Assembly (NCBI GenBank): GCA_964534275.1
Contig: CAZHQG010000011.1
Span: 51,548-115,547, forward strand
Direction: 5' to 3'
Length of the DNA: 64,000 bases
Origin: HRBIN30 sp964534275
Lineage (GTDB): Bacteria > Desulfobacterota > Binatia > HRBIN30
Each line of letters starts with the position of its first letter. Within the stretch, counting starts at the first letter, position 1. The notes beneath the pieces were generated by a model, which was not told the DNA's origin, ran no database searches, and was given only the letters and a program-made list of their open reading frames with translations. The position numbers and the translations under genes are program-made. Below are positions 1 to 8,277 of the stretch, piece by piece.

Positions 1-673
1 CGGAAAGCGGCCCCCCGTAATACTTGTTGCGCTGAAACAATAGCCGCTGGCCAGGAACTCGCTCTGCGAGAACGAACGGGCCACTGCCGACGGGTTGCAG
101 TCCGAAGTCTTCGCCACGTTGGGAAACAATTTCTGGGGGAACCGCTGCGGCGAAGGGCAAGGCAATCTTGTGAGGGAACAGCGGATCGGGCTCGTCCAGA
201 TGAATCACGAGAGTTCGGGGAGGTTGGATTTCCATGCCTGGAATGGCACAGCCGGGCTGTTCACACTTGCCAGCTCCCTGAATGGTTAGAAAAAAATCCC
301 GCCCAGGCGAACCCGTTCGGGGAGCCAATACACGGGACAGGGCGTACGCCACATCGGCCGGCTCGACGCGGCGCCCGATGGAAAACGAGGCGGTATCGCG
401 TAAGCGGAAGCCAAACGCAGTCCTTTCTTCGTTTGCCCACCACTCCGAAGCGAGCTCCCCTACCAGTCGCCCGTCGTCGGTATAGTCGAGCAAAGTCTCG
501 AAGATGAGGTCTTCGTATTGCCAAGAAGCTGTGTCGTAGCCTCGAGCAGGATCGAGGGTCGGCACGTCGTCTTTGTCGGCTACTCGGAGGTACCCCTCCC
601 CTACTCCAGGACTTTCGCTGTTGGTGTGACAGCCCGCGAACGACAAAAGAACGATGAGCCAAACGGCAATCAC
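1..673 (-). CDS. Peptide-type ABC transporter substrate-binding lipoprotein (partial, cut by window edge)
   Basis: N-terminal ~224 residues of an extracellular solute-binding protein of the SBP_bac_5 type, which captures peptides or similar solutes for the two permeases encoded just upstream. The proposed GTG start overlaps the stop codon of the permease gene (GTGA), so the genes are translationally coupled. The product opens with a hydrophobic stretch ending in a lipobox (FAGC), then shows family features: LRVADKDDVPTLDPARGYDTASW near the mature N terminus and a PVGSGPFVL segment about 190 residues in. The remainder lies outside the window. Substrate cannot be assigned. Lipoprotein status is read from the lipobox. 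Confidence 0.8.
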   Translation of the reverse strand, partial: MIAVWLIVLLSFAGCHTNSESPGVGEGYLRVADKDDVPTLDPARGYDTASWQYEDLIFETLLDYTDDGRLVGELASEWWANEERTAFGFRLRDTASFSIGRRVEPADVAYALSRVLAPRTGSPGRDFFLTIQGAGKCEQPGCAIPGMEIQPPRTLVIHLDEPDPLFPHKIALPFAAAVPPEIVSQRGEDFGLQPVGSGPFVLAERVPGQRLLFQRNKYYGGPLS

Positions 674-1485
674 CGCGATGCCTCTTGCGGGTGTCGTGCA
701 AGTCCCCAGGCGAGAAGCTGAAACGCTGCTACCGAGTACACCAATGCGGCCCCGGGAAACACCATCAGCCACGGTGCGATCCGATAGTACGCCTGACTTT
801 CGCTGAGCATCCTCCCCCAGCTCGGTGCGGGCGGCGGGACACCGAGGCCAATGAAGCTGAGCCCGGCGTCGATGAGCAGTGCGTGGCTTGCCGTGATCGC
901 CCAGAGAGCGAGCACAGTCGAGCGGATCGCGGGAAGAATATGTCGTATGAAGATGCGCACCCGGCTGCTGCCTAATGCTCGTGCTGCCTCGATGTACTCG
1001 CGCCGCGCGAGCGATTGGACTTCTGCCCGTACCGCACGCGCAATCGTGGTCCAACCCACCGCAAAAATCACCAGCAGCAATACCCCCACGCTCGGTTCGA
1101 ACAGCGCAGCCAAACCCATCGCCAGGAGCAAAACGGGAAAGGACAGCACAACGTCGGTGAGTCGCATAAGGAAGGTGTCCACGGCACCGCCGACGCCTCC
1201 GGCGAGCAAGCCCACAAGGGTGCCGAGGAAGGTGCTCGCAAAGGCCGCGCCGATTGCGATTGGCAACGAAAGCCGAGCGGCGTAAATGAGGCGGCTGCAC
1301 ACGTCGCGGCCTAGCTCGTCGGTTCCGCAAAGACAGCGCCGCTGCGGGGGAAACGGCTCCCCGAACGATGGAAGAGATGGTTGTACTGGGTCGGGTAAGG
1401 GCAGATAGGGGGCGGCCGCAGCTCCGACGATTGCGAGGATCAGCATGACCGCCCCGACGGTGAAGGAGAACGACCGAAATCTCAT
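670..1485 (-). CDS. ABC transporter permease, DppC/OppC type
   Basis: Inner-membrane permease of a dipeptide/oligopeptide-type importer, 271 residues. Hydrophobic segments are spread along the chain. The conserved N-terminal CGTDELGRDVCSRL block and the cytoplasmic EAA loop (EYIEAARALGSSRVRIFIRH) that docks onto the ATPase are both visible. It lies 15 bp downstream of the DppB-like gene and overlaps the substrate-binding gene by 4 bp, giving the order permease-permease-binding protein. No ATPase gene is in view. Family assignment is secure; the transported compound is unknown. Confidence 0.9.
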   Translation of the reverse strand: MRFRSFSFTVGAVMLILAIVGAAAAPYLPLPDPVQPSLPSFGEPFPPQRRCLCGTDELGRDVCSRLIYAARLSLPIAIGAAFASTFLGTLVGLLAGGVGGAVDTFLMRLTDVVLSFPVLLLAMGLAALFEPSVGVLLLVIFAVGWTTIARAVRAEVQSLARREYIEAARALGSSRVRIFIRHILPAIRSTVLALWAITASHALLIDAGLSFIGLGVPPPAPSWGRMLSESQAYYRIAPWLMVFPGAALVYSVAAFQLLAWGLARHPQEASR

Positions 1486-1500
1486 TGGCCGCCTTTTGAC

Positions 1501-2415
1501 TCATACCTCCTTGCGAATCCGTGGGTCGACAAAGGCGTAGCACGCGTCCACGAGAACATTGGCACCAACCACGAGAACGGTCGCAAAAAGGACTGTGCCC
1601 ATGAGCATCGGCAAGTCCTGGTTGAATACGGCCTCTACTGCAAGGCGACCCATTCCAGGCCAGTTGAACACGGTCTCCGTGAGCGTGACTCCGCCCAAAA
1701 GTCCAGCCAAGTCGAGACCAGCCATGGTCATCACGGTCAACAGCGCGTTGCGCAAGCCATGCACGAACACGACCCGCTCTTCGCTCAACCCTTTTGCGCG
1801 TGCCGTGCGGATGAAGTCCTGCGATAGCACCTCCGACAACTGACTACTGACGACACGTGCGTAACTTGCTGCCAACCCCACTGCGAGTGCACACGCTGGA
1901 AGAACCACCCCGGGAACACTGAAGCCGCCGAGCGGGAAAAGTGGCCACCGATAAGCAAAGAGGTACAAACACAACATCCCGAGCCAAAAGGGTGGCACGG
2001 CAAACGCGAATACCGTTGTTCCAAGGATCCATGGTGTCACGCGCGGGCGTAGGGCCCCGAGACAACCAAAAAGAAGGCCAAACAGCACAGCCAGAACCCA
2101 CGCAGTGGCGCCCAGAAAAGCGGTGGCGGGAAGACGTTCGATCAGCGCGTGGGCTACCGGCTCGCCCGTTACGTACGATCTTCCAAAGTCTCCGCGTACG
2201 ATTCTCCCAACGTACTTTGCATACTGCACGAGCAGCGGGCGATCCAAACCAAGCTCGCGGCGAATCTGGTGTAGGACCTCCGGTGGTGCCTTGGGGCCAG
2301 CAACTGCAACCGCAGGATCTCCCGGCAAAACCAGCGTGAGCAAGAACGTGACGAAACTAACGGCTAGGCAAATGATCACAGCCTGTGCCGTTCGCCGAAA
2401 AAGGTACGAAGCCAT
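1501..2415 (-). CDS. ABC transporter permease, DppB/OppB type
   Basis: First permease of the peptide-type importer, about 304 residues. It has the characteristic N terminus (MASYLFRRTAQAVIICL), the LPGDPAVAVAG segment, the GLDRPLLVQYAKYVGRIVRGDFGRS block and an EAA-type loop (FIRTARAKGLSEERVVFVH). The ATG at 2415 is preferred over an upstream TTG because the protein then begins at the family's usual position, preceded by a weak purine-rich site. Its promoter must lie within the divergent gene beginning near 2440. Confidence 0.9.
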   Translation of the reverse strand: MASYLFRRTAQAVIICLAVSFVTFLLTLVLPGDPAVAVAGPKAPPEVLHQIRRELGLDRPLLVQYAKYVGRIVRGDFGRSYVTGEPVAHALIERLPATAFLGATAWVLAVLFGLLFGCLGALRPRVTPWILGTTVFAFAVPPFWLGMLCLYLFAYRWPLFPLGGFSVPGVVLPACALAVGLAASYARVVSSQLSEVLSQDFIRTARAKGLSEERVVFVHGLRNALLTVMTMAGLDLAGLLGGVTLTETVFNWPGMGRLAVEAVFNQDLPMLMGTVLFATVLVVGANVLVDACYAFVDPRIRKEV

Positions 2416-2439
2416 ATCCGCCTTTTCCAATCACGCGGG

Positions 2440-3501
2440 GTGAAAAGAGAAACATCTCCTCCTGTGCAAGCACTGGATGCACCGGCCGAAGTTCTCGCCG
2501 ATTCGGCCCAAGAAAGACTTGTCAGGTGCGCAGGAGTTTGGCAGACACAAGGAGTACGGGCTGGAAACCCTGCCCACAGATCGTATGCGCAGCGCGTCGA
2601 GGTGTTTGTGCCTACAAGACTAGCGAAACGTGCAGGTCGGTCTGGCCGCCGAATCGAATCGTTCACGACGGCGCAAGCAGGGAAAGTGTTGGGCGTTTCT
2701 CCCGCGCTGGTCCGGAGTTGGGTCCGCATCTGTCGACTTGGGGTGCGTACAAGCAACAGGAGAATTCTCCTTTCTTTTCAGGACATTGCTTTTCTACGCC
2801 AGGCTTTCCATTTACGCGACCGGTTCCGCAAGCGCAGCGATCTCCAGGCGGCGCTTCGTGCATTACGAGCTCAGGTGTTCGGCGAAGGAGCGGCACGGGG
2901 ACGCATACGCCCGCGTAACGGGGGACTCGTTTGCGAAGACGACGGAAGCAGCTGGGACTACGCAACAGGTCAGTTGTTCTTGCCGTTCCCTGAGCAGACT
3001 CAGGGCCTTGCTTCGAACCGCAACCGGATCGCGTCGCTTGCGGATCACCGTGCGCAGCGAACCACGGGAGACGCCGAAGAAGACCCGGCTGGACGATGGT
3101 ATTTTTTGGGGGTGGCGCGGGAAGAGGCCGGCGACTTGGCGGGCGCGCGGCAAGCGTATCTGAACGCGTTGAAATGCGACGCCGAATTGTCAGACGCGTG
3201 CGTCAATCTCGGTCGTCTTGCTCACTACGAAGGTCGGGTCCAACGAGCCGCCTTTTGGTATCGGCGAGCACTGAGTATCGCCCCTGAAGACCCAATCGCG
3301 CACTACAACCTGGCCATTGCGTTGGAGGATTTGGGCGATCTAGCCGGAGCGGTGCGCGAGTACCAAGCAGCTTTACAGTGCGACTGGGAGTTTCCCGAGG
3401 CACACTTCAATCTGAGTCGAATTTTCCGTTTAATGGGGCATCAGCTTGCTGCGATGCGCCACTTGAAGATTTATCGCCAACTCACCGGCCCGAAACGTTG
3501 A
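2440..3501 (+). CDS. HTH (MerR-like) and tetratricopeptide repeat protein
   Basis: Protein of up to 353 residues with a DNA-binding-like N-terminal part (SFTTAQAGKVLGVSPALVRSW followed by a wing-like segment ending in LSFQDIAFLR) and three C-terminal TPR units starting near GRWYFLGVAREEAGDLAGARQAY. Such HTH-TPR fusions are seen in environmental bacteria and are usually annotated as TPR proteins of unknown role. The GTG at 2440 leaves only 24 bp to the divergent permease gene and has no good ribosome site. Later GTG codons at 2602 or 2608 would keep both domains intact and leave room for promoters. Confidence 0.7.
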   Translation: MKRETSPPVQALDAPAEVLADSAQERLVRCAGVWQTQGVRAGNPAHRSYAQRVEVFVPTRLAKRAGRSGRRIESFTTAQAGKVLGVSPALVRSWVRICRLGVRTSNRRILLSFQDIAFLRQAFHLRDRFRKRSDLQAALRALRAQVFGEGAARGRIRPRNGGLVCEDDGSSWDYATGQLFLPFPEQTQGLASNRNRIASLADHRAQRTTGDAEEDPAGRWYFLGVAREEAGDLAGARQAYLNALKCDAELSDACVNLGRLAHYEGRVQRAAFWYRRALSIAPEDPIAHYNLAIALEDLGDLAGAVREYQAALQCDWEFPEAHFNLSRIFRLMGHQLAAMRHLKIYRQLTGPKR

Positions 3502-3531
3502 TCGTGCCGGGCAACGGCTGATGTCCTGTTT

Positions 3532-3547
3532 TGGACACGTCAGTAGA
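3532..3547. terminator. Small hairpin between convergent genes
   Basis: TGTCC-TGTTTT-GGACA forms a 5-bp stem with a 6-nt loop in the 46-bp gap between the HTH-TPR gene and the convergent lipoprotein gene. There is no T-run, so a terminator role is only a possibility suggested by position. Confidence 0.2.
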
Positions 3548-4456
3548 TCATTCGAAGTGGCACACGGCACACGCCTCTTGCCGGTACCCGACTAACGGTG
3601 GGTCGTTCGCCGGATCGGAATCCAAATACAACGCCACCCGTTGGTTCACGGTAGCAAGCCGCTCCTCTGCGAGAGAACGGAAACGCCACGGCTTCCCGTT
3701 ACCCATGTTGGAAAAGTCCGCGAGGGCAAGGCGATAAAACCCGGCAGCACGGCGGGCGTCACCAGCTTTGGCGAACAAATCACCAAACAACACGAGCGAG
3801 CCTTCGATGTTGTGCGGGGCCTTGCCCGCGTTGCCGCAAATTTGCGGCTCCGTAAACGGGGAGCACGATGCAGCGGATAACGGGTCGCCCACGTATTCTA
3901 AGGCTTCGGCATACAAGGGGCTGTCGCGCGGTACAACGAAGGCCACTGTGCCGATGAAGTCAAAAGAGTTGAATTCCGGGTACAACGCGATAGCACTGCG
4001 CAATTGCTCGAGGCCCAACTGCTCGATCTCTGGACTCTGTTCTACAACGCCACGCATGTAGGTCGCCGCAGCGCGAAACCCAGGGATCCGCCGATCCTCG
4101 GGAACAAGGTCCACCGCGCGGTCGAGTGCCGCCTGAGCCTTCCGGATTTCCTCGCGTTCAAAAGCGGTCGCATTGCGGTAGTCCGCGACACTTTGGGCGA
4201 AACGGAACATGTGCATCATCCCTAGGCGGAAAAACGAGAGTCCGTCGTTGGGATTGAGCCGGACTGCCTTCGATAACAAATCCACGGCCTCCTGAGCCCG
4301 ATCTTTGCGGCCGAGCAGCGTGTCGTAAAATGCCTCCTCTCCCGCCTTCGCCAAGGCGGAAGCGCTGACCGGGGACTGTGTTGGTTCACCATCACTACCA
4401 CAGCCGATGCCGACACAGAGAATAACGGCCACAACCGAGAAGAGTTCAAATCGCAT
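3548..4456 (-). CDS. TPR-like lipoprotein with C-terminal CxxCH haem motif
   Basis: About 302 residues. The N terminus MRFELFSVVAVILCVGIGC is a lipoprotein signal (lipobox VGIGC). The body is helical with TPR-like segments (AVDLLSKAVRLNPNDGLSFFRLGMMHM; AQAALDRAVDLVPEDRR). The very last residues are CAVCHFE, a CxxCH c-type haem attachment motif, placed after LVGYRQEA. A TPR-like protein with one haem motif at the extreme end is unusual; it could be a periplasmic electron-transfer or redox-scaffold subunit. A GTG at 4474 is an alternative start. Function not recognised. Confidence 0.7.
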   Translation of the reverse strand: MRFELFSVVAVILCVGIGCGSDGEPTQSPVSASALAKAGEEAFYDTLLGRKDRAQEAVDLLSKAVRLNPNDGLSFFRLGMMHMFRFAQSVADYRNATAFEREEIRKAQAALDRAVDLVPEDRRIPGFRAAATYMRGVVEQSPEIEQLGLEQLRSAIALYPEFNSFDFIGTVAFVVPRDSPLYAEALEYVGDPLSAASCSPFTEPQICGNAGKAPHNIEGSLVLFGDLFAKAGDARRAAGFYRLALADFSNMGNGKPWRFRSLAEERLATVNQRVALYLDSDPANDPPLVGYRQEACAVCHFE

Positions 4457-4641
4457 AAACTGGGAAACAACCACAGCTCCAACGACGAGACAAGAGATTT
4501 TTGGGAAAGCAACGTCAGGCTACGCTTTGGATTGCCGGAGCTCGTAGTTCGATAGGAACGAAGCGAGGGCGTTCGCTAGGGCCGAACCGATCGACTCCAG
4601 CAAAGGGTGCGCCTGCTGGGAACAGTTAGCCAGGCGTTCGC

Positions 4642-5127
4642 TTAGCCTCCTTCAGGGAGGCGCTTTGCGAGGATGTTACGAACGAGTTCGGGGCCATCGG
4701 CGGCTCCGAGCGCGCGAACGACTCGCCGCGCGATGCGCCACCGTGTGCGGTCGCGAACGAACTCCCAACGGTTGAAACTCAGGCGCCGAAGGCTGATGGA
4801 CTGGTCTTCTTCGAGCACGTACAGCCTTGAGTACCCGCACGCGACCGCTTGATCCCCGTCGACGCGTACGATGGCGGGTCCCACGGTATGTGCGCTGGCC
4901 AGCATTTCGGCTCCGGCTGGCCAGCGCCCGAGCACGGTGGCGACGATGGCGTCGCGGCCATCGATTCTCAGGTCATCCAACTCGTACACAGCGTCGTCCA
5001 CAAAGAGCTCCCGCAGGAGTTCTGCGTCGCCGGAGTCGGCAGCGATCGCGTACTCTACCATCACGTCGTGAATCGCCAGCATATCTTCGACGGTTCGCAA
5101 CCGGCGATCGGTATCCTCTGCTTTCAT
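4642..5127 (-). CDS. SnoaL-like / NTF2-fold protein
   Basis: 161-residue alpha+beta cone protein of the SnoaL_4 type. The N-terminal helix (EDMLAIHDVMVEYAIAADSGDAELLRELFVDDAVYEL) and the C-terminal strand segment (NRWEFVRDRTRWRIARRVV) are typical. Such proteins include polyketide cyclases, steroid isomerases and ring-hydroxylating oxygenase small-subunit relatives. Last gene of a five-gene minus-strand operon (crotonase, thiolase-like, small protein, DUF35, SnoaL) and separated from the DUF35 stop by 3 bp. A role in the same acyl-CoA/side-chain pathway is inferred; no specific reaction is assigned. Confidence 0.75.
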   Translation of the reverse strand: MKAEDTDRRLRTVEDMLAIHDVMVEYAIAADSGDAELLRELFVDDAVYELDDLRIDGRDAIVATVLGRWPAGAEMLASAHTVGPAIVRVDGDQAVACGYSRLYVLEEDQSISLRRLSFNRWEFVRDRTRWRIARRVVRALGAADGPELVRNILAKRLPEGG

Positions 5128-5130
5128 CCC

Positions 5131-5601
5131 TTAGCCTCGCATCCCCTGCAGCGTGTTTTCTGCTGGCGCCCACACGGGTAACACCACCTCGCTTGTGAGC
5201 CGTTTGAACACGACCTGAACCGGCATTCCGAAATACACGTCCTCTGGACGACATCGCACGAGATACGTTACCAAACGGGCGCCCTCCTCCGTCTCAACGA
5301 TGGCAAGCGGGAGCGGCAGCAGGTGCTGAAAGGCGGGCAGGAACGGCTCGTAGGCAATTACGTAAGAAAACACCCTGCCTTTTCCGCTGGCCTCGAACCA
5401 TTCGAGCGGAGCTTCTTGCCAGTACAGCGGTTTTGGCGGCCAATGCAGCCGATGGGTGCGTCGTTCACGCTGGAGGAGAAGCTTCCCTTGGCGGGCACCT
5501 TCCCAAAAAGGGCGCATCACGGGATCTTCTAAATCCGGAAGAGGATAATCTGGATGGAGGGGGACGTCGTCGGTGAGGAAGATCGGCTCACGTTCTGTCA
5601 T
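5131..5601 (-). CDS. DUF35 OB-fold protein, partner of thiolase-like protein (zinc ribbon lost)
   Basis: 156 residues. Start ATG at 5601 has a GGGAG site upstream. The C-terminal OB fold is recognisable (GRVFSYVIAYEPF, LPLPLAIVETEEGARLVTYLVRCRPEDVYFGMPVQVVFKRL). DUF35 proteins associate with thiolase-fold enzymes; in the mycobacterial steroid aldolase Ltp2-ChsH2 the DUF35 domain forms the complex. The N-terminal rubredoxin-like ribbon, which normally carries four Cys, has none here (RTHRLHWPPKPLYW). It overlaps the upstream small gene by ATGA. The likely partner is the thiolase-like protein at 6101-7288. Confidence 0.8.
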   Translation of the reverse strand: MTEREPIFLTDDVPLHPDYPLPDLEDPVMRPFWEGARQGKLLLQRERRTHRLHWPPKPLYWQEAPLEWFEASGKGRVFSYVIAYEPFLPAFQHLLPLPLAIVETEEGARLVTYLVRCRPEDVYFGMPVQVVFKRLTSEVVLPVWAPAENTLQGMRG

Positions 5602-6014
5602 TGCTGTGAGCTCCCTTCTGTAGACGTTGCCTTCCTCCTTGATGCGCGCACACCGCAGTTTCCGACCCCCACCCCAGACTCTGCGTTGTCTCCGGTTACC
5701 TGGCAGGAGCCGATTTCCTCCGACGCGAAGCGCACAATCGTGGGACGAGGTCGACGTGGAATCGGGCGCAAAGTATCGGCAAGCTTCTGCCGGATGATTT
5801 GAAGCTCCCGCTTGCCTGGTCGGCATTCCACCACCACGCGAATTCCCGGATCGGAGGGGCTCCGCTCCAAATGGAATCCATACACAATTCCTAGCTCTCG
5901 CAGGGTGGGCAAAAGGGCCTGCTCGAGTTCACGCACACGCTCAGAAGGCAACTGTTCCCCATCGGTTTGAAAGTGCGTGTGAATGAATGTTTCCCACTCA
6001 TCCAGAATGCGCAT
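5598..6014 (-). CDS. Hypothetical small protein in thiolase/DUF35 operon
   Basis: 138 residues, not recognised. ATG at 6014 is preceded by GGAG at suitable spacing, and the stop codon overlaps the DUF35 start (ATGA). The N-terminal two thirds look like an ordered alpha/beta domain (MRILDEWETFIHTHF, RELEQALLPTLRELGIVYGFHLER, IRVVVECRPGKRELQIIRQKLADTL); the C-terminal ~35 residues are low complexity. Position between the thiolase-like and DUF35 genes suggests an accessory subunit, but nothing in the sequence proves it. Confidence 0.6.
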   Translation of the reverse strand: MRILDEWETFIHTHFQTDGEQLPSERVRELEQALLPTLRELGIVYGFHLERSPSDPGIRVVVECRPGKRELQIIRQKLADTLRPIPRRPRPTIVRFASEEIGSCQVTGDNAESGVGVGNCGVRASRRKATSTEGSSQQ

Positions 6015-6100
6015 GCGGCGTTCTCCGTTGCAACTCGCGAGAAACTATGCGTAGCGATGGGCGCCGAGGATGAAAACTAGCCTCCTCCCTGCTGGAGACC

Positions 6101-7288
6101 TCAGGGGGCGCGCAAGACCATCGCACTCGTAGCCACGCCAGCTGCGCCTGTTACCAGCACGGCCTTGCAGTTTGGAACTTGATTCCACGAAGTGCCTCGG
6201 ATTTGCCGTACCCCCTCGAGGATGAGGTTGAATCCGTGGACGTACGCTTCGGAGAGCCCACCCCCCGAGGTCAGCACAGGAAGCTCTCCGCCAATTTCGA
6301 TGCGCCCGCCTTCTGTAAACGGCCCCCCCTCGCCTCGCCTGCAGAAGCCGTAGTCCTCCAACCCCATGATCACCAGCGGCGTGAAGGCATCGTAAATTTG
6401 AGCGCAGTCGATGTCCGCCGGACCAAGTTCCGAACGTTCCCAAAGCAATTTTGCGCAAAACACCGCCGTGGAATCCATCTCCTTCGTGTTGTTGTAGTTC
6501 GCCAGGTGAACAGGGTTTGGTCCAGAAGCTTGGGCTACGGAGTGCACGAGTACCGGTATGTGGCGCAGATCTTTTGCCCGCTCGACCGATGTCACGACGC
6601 AGGCAAGCGCTCCGTCCGTCTCCAAACAACAGTCGTACAGGCAAAGCGGATAACTGATCATGCGCCCGTTCAGGTACGTTGGCAGGTCTAGCGGACGCCC
6701 CCGCATCATCGCATATGGATTTGTCTGCGCATGCTTCCGTGCCGCAATCGCAACGTTGGCAAAGTGCTCCCTCTTGGTGCCGTACAAGTGCATGTGGCGG
6801 TGCGCATAGAGGCCGATGATATCCACAGGGCGGATGAGTCCCCACGGCAAGTAAAGCGACTTGTCGTCGCGGGCGACTCCCCGTTCCTGTGCCCAAGGAC
6901 GCGAGGTTTTGGCGCCGCGGTTCCGCGCTCTGTGGCACACCACGACAGAAGCGAGACCCGTGGCGACCGCTGCCGCAGCGTGCATCACCGTGGCCGCCGA
7001 GGCGCCCCCGCCGTAAGAAATCTTGTCCCACCAGCGTAAGTTCTCGATGCCAAGCCGCCGCGCGATCGTGACCTCGTGAGTCGACTCCATTTCGAACATG
7101 CTCATGCCGTCGACATCCCGGGCGCGGAGGCCAGCATCTTGAAGTGCGAGTTGAATTGCTTCGACCGCAGTGTCGGCAATCGGGCGCCCAATGTCTTTCG
7201 CGAAGGGCAAATGGCCAATGCCGACGATCGCGATTCGGTCTCGAATGCGGCGGAATAAATCGCGTTCGATGGGGCTATCGAGCGGCAT
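6101..7288 (-). CDS. Thiolase-like protein, Ltp2/SCP2-thiolase type, without the canonical nucleophile Cys
   Basis: 395 residues with thiolase fold features: N-terminal IAIVGIGHLPFAK, the middle CQ-like block DIDCAQIYDAFTPLVIMGLEDYGF, and a C-terminal glycine-rich part (LPVLTSGGGLSEAYVHGFN). The region that carries the acylated Cys in degradative thiolases reads SYGGGASAATV, with no Cys. This is typical of SCP2-type thiolase-like proteins, some of which (Ltp2 with DUF35) are retro-aldolases that cleave beta-hydroxyacyl-CoA side chains. Start ATG has a GGGAG site. Lies between a crotonase gene and a DUF35 gene, which fits hydration followed by aldol cleavage; the substrate is unknown. Confidence 0.85.
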   Translation of the reverse strand: MPLDSPIERDLFRRIRDRIAIVGIGHLPFAKDIGRPIADTAVEAIQLALQDAGLRARDVDGMSMFEMESTHEVTIARRLGIENLRWWDKISYGGGASAATVMHAAAAVATGLASVVVCHRARNRGAKTSRPWAQERGVARDDKSLYLPWGLIRPVDIIGLYAHRHMHLYGTKREHFANVAIAARKHAQTNPYAMMRGRPLDLPTYLNGRMISYPLCLYDCCLETDGALACVVTSVERAKDLRHIPVLVHSVAQASGPNPVHLANYNNTKEMDSTAVFCAKLLWERSELGPADIDCAQIYDAFTPLVIMGLEDYGFCRRGEGGPFTEGGRIEIGGELPVLTSGGGLSEAYVHGFNLILEGVRQIRGTSWNQVPNCKAVLVTGAAGVATSAMVLRAP

Positions 7289-7353
7289 CGGCGGTACTCC
7301 CTTCGTAGATGACTGATAAGGCTAGCCCTGAATGCGCCAGTGCAAATTCCGAC

Positions 7354-8154
7354 TTACTGCGGGTCTCGGAAGTTCGGGGCCCGCTTTTCGAGGTTCGCAC
7401 GCACAGCCTCGATTTGATTCGGAGTTCCAATGAGCGAGAGTTGGAGCTGCTCTTCGAGCGCCAATCCTTCGTCGATCGAGCCGGCGGTCGCTTCGTTCCA
7501 AAGCTTTTTGGCTGCACGAATCGCTTCGGGCGAGCGAGAAGCAATGTCCTTGGCAAGGCTGAGCGCCGCGGCAAAGGGGTCTTCTGCACATCGCGTTGCG
7601 AGTCCAATTTGCACTGCTTCTTCTCCGCTCACCACACGCCCCGTGAACGTCAGCTCCTTGGCGATATCGAGGCGGACCAGGCGACGCAGCGTTTGGGTGC
7701 CGCTCATGTCCGGGATCAAACCCCAGCGTATTTCCATGACCGAAAGTTCTGCGGTAGGAGCGACAACCCGCAAATCAGCCCCTAACGCAATCTGTAAGCC
7801 GCCGCCAAACGCAACTCCGTGAATCGCGGCAATGACCGGTACCGGAAGCTCCTGCCACGCCCACGCAACTCGTTGCGCGAAATTTCCGCGGCGGCCGTTG
7901 CTCCGCTCGAGCAGCTTCGCGCCCCCTGTCCCGCTCGCCATCGCAGCGAAGGCACCAAAGTCGAGTCCAGCGCAAAATGCTCGCCCGGCTCCACGGAGTA
8001 CGACGGCTCGAACGGATCGATCCGCCGCGAGACTCTCTGCTGCTTCGGCAATCGCTTGGAACATGTCGAGGTCCAAAGCATTTAACTTCTCTGGACGGTT
8101 CAACGTGACAATGGCAACGCCTTGTTGGTGCTCCGTGATCACTCGTTGCGCCAT
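7354..8154 (-). CDS. Enoyl-CoA hydratase/isomerase family protein
   Basis: 266-residue crotonase-fold protein. The motifs RVITEHQQGVAIVTLNRPEKLNALD, AFCAGLDFGAF (oxyanion/CoA region) and GVAFGGGLQIALGADLRV are clear. The first catalytic Glu of classical crotonase (GGGCEL) is Gln here (GGGLQI), while the second Glu position is occupied (SVMEIRWGLIPDMSGTQTL), so activity may differ from simple hydration. ATG at 8154 has an AAAGGAG site. First gene of the minus-strand operon, divergent from the DUF35/thiolase operon; its promoter probably shares the regulated intergenic region. Confidence 0.88.
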   Translation of the reverse strand: MAQRVITEHQQGVAIVTLNRPEKLNALDLDMFQAIAEAAESLAADRSVRAVVLRGAGRAFCAGLDFGAFAAMASGTGGAKLLERSNGRRGNFAQRVAWAWQELPVPVIAAIHGVAFGGGLQIALGADLRVVAPTAELSVMEIRWGLIPDMSGTQTLRRLVRLDIAKELTFTGRVVSGEEAVQIGLATRCAEDPFAAALSLAKDIASRSPEAIRAAKKLWNEATAGSIDEGLALEEQLQLSLIGTPNQIEAVRANLEKRAPNFRDPQ

Positions 8155-8239
8155 GCGAAGAAACTCCTTTCCGATCTTTCGCTCAGGTTGTCACAAGGAT
8201 GCGCGGGAAACAAAGGTGGGTCGTTCGCATCACCCTTAC

Positions 8240-8269
8240 TTGACGAACAAACGTTCATTGGCTTAGGCA
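8240..8269 (+). promoter_or_regulatory. Regulated leaderless promoter with TetR-type operator (copy 1 of 3)
   Basis: -35 box TTGACG (8240-8245), then AACAAACGTTCATT (8246-8259) occupying the spacer, then TAGGCA as a weak -10 (8264-8269). The start codon at 8278 is 38 nt from the first -35 base, so transcription should begin at or next to it; no Shine-Dalgarno is seen. The same arrangement is found at 42121 and 48388. Lies between divergent catabolic operons and could control both. Confidence 0.75.
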
Positions 8270-8277
8270 ACTCGGCC

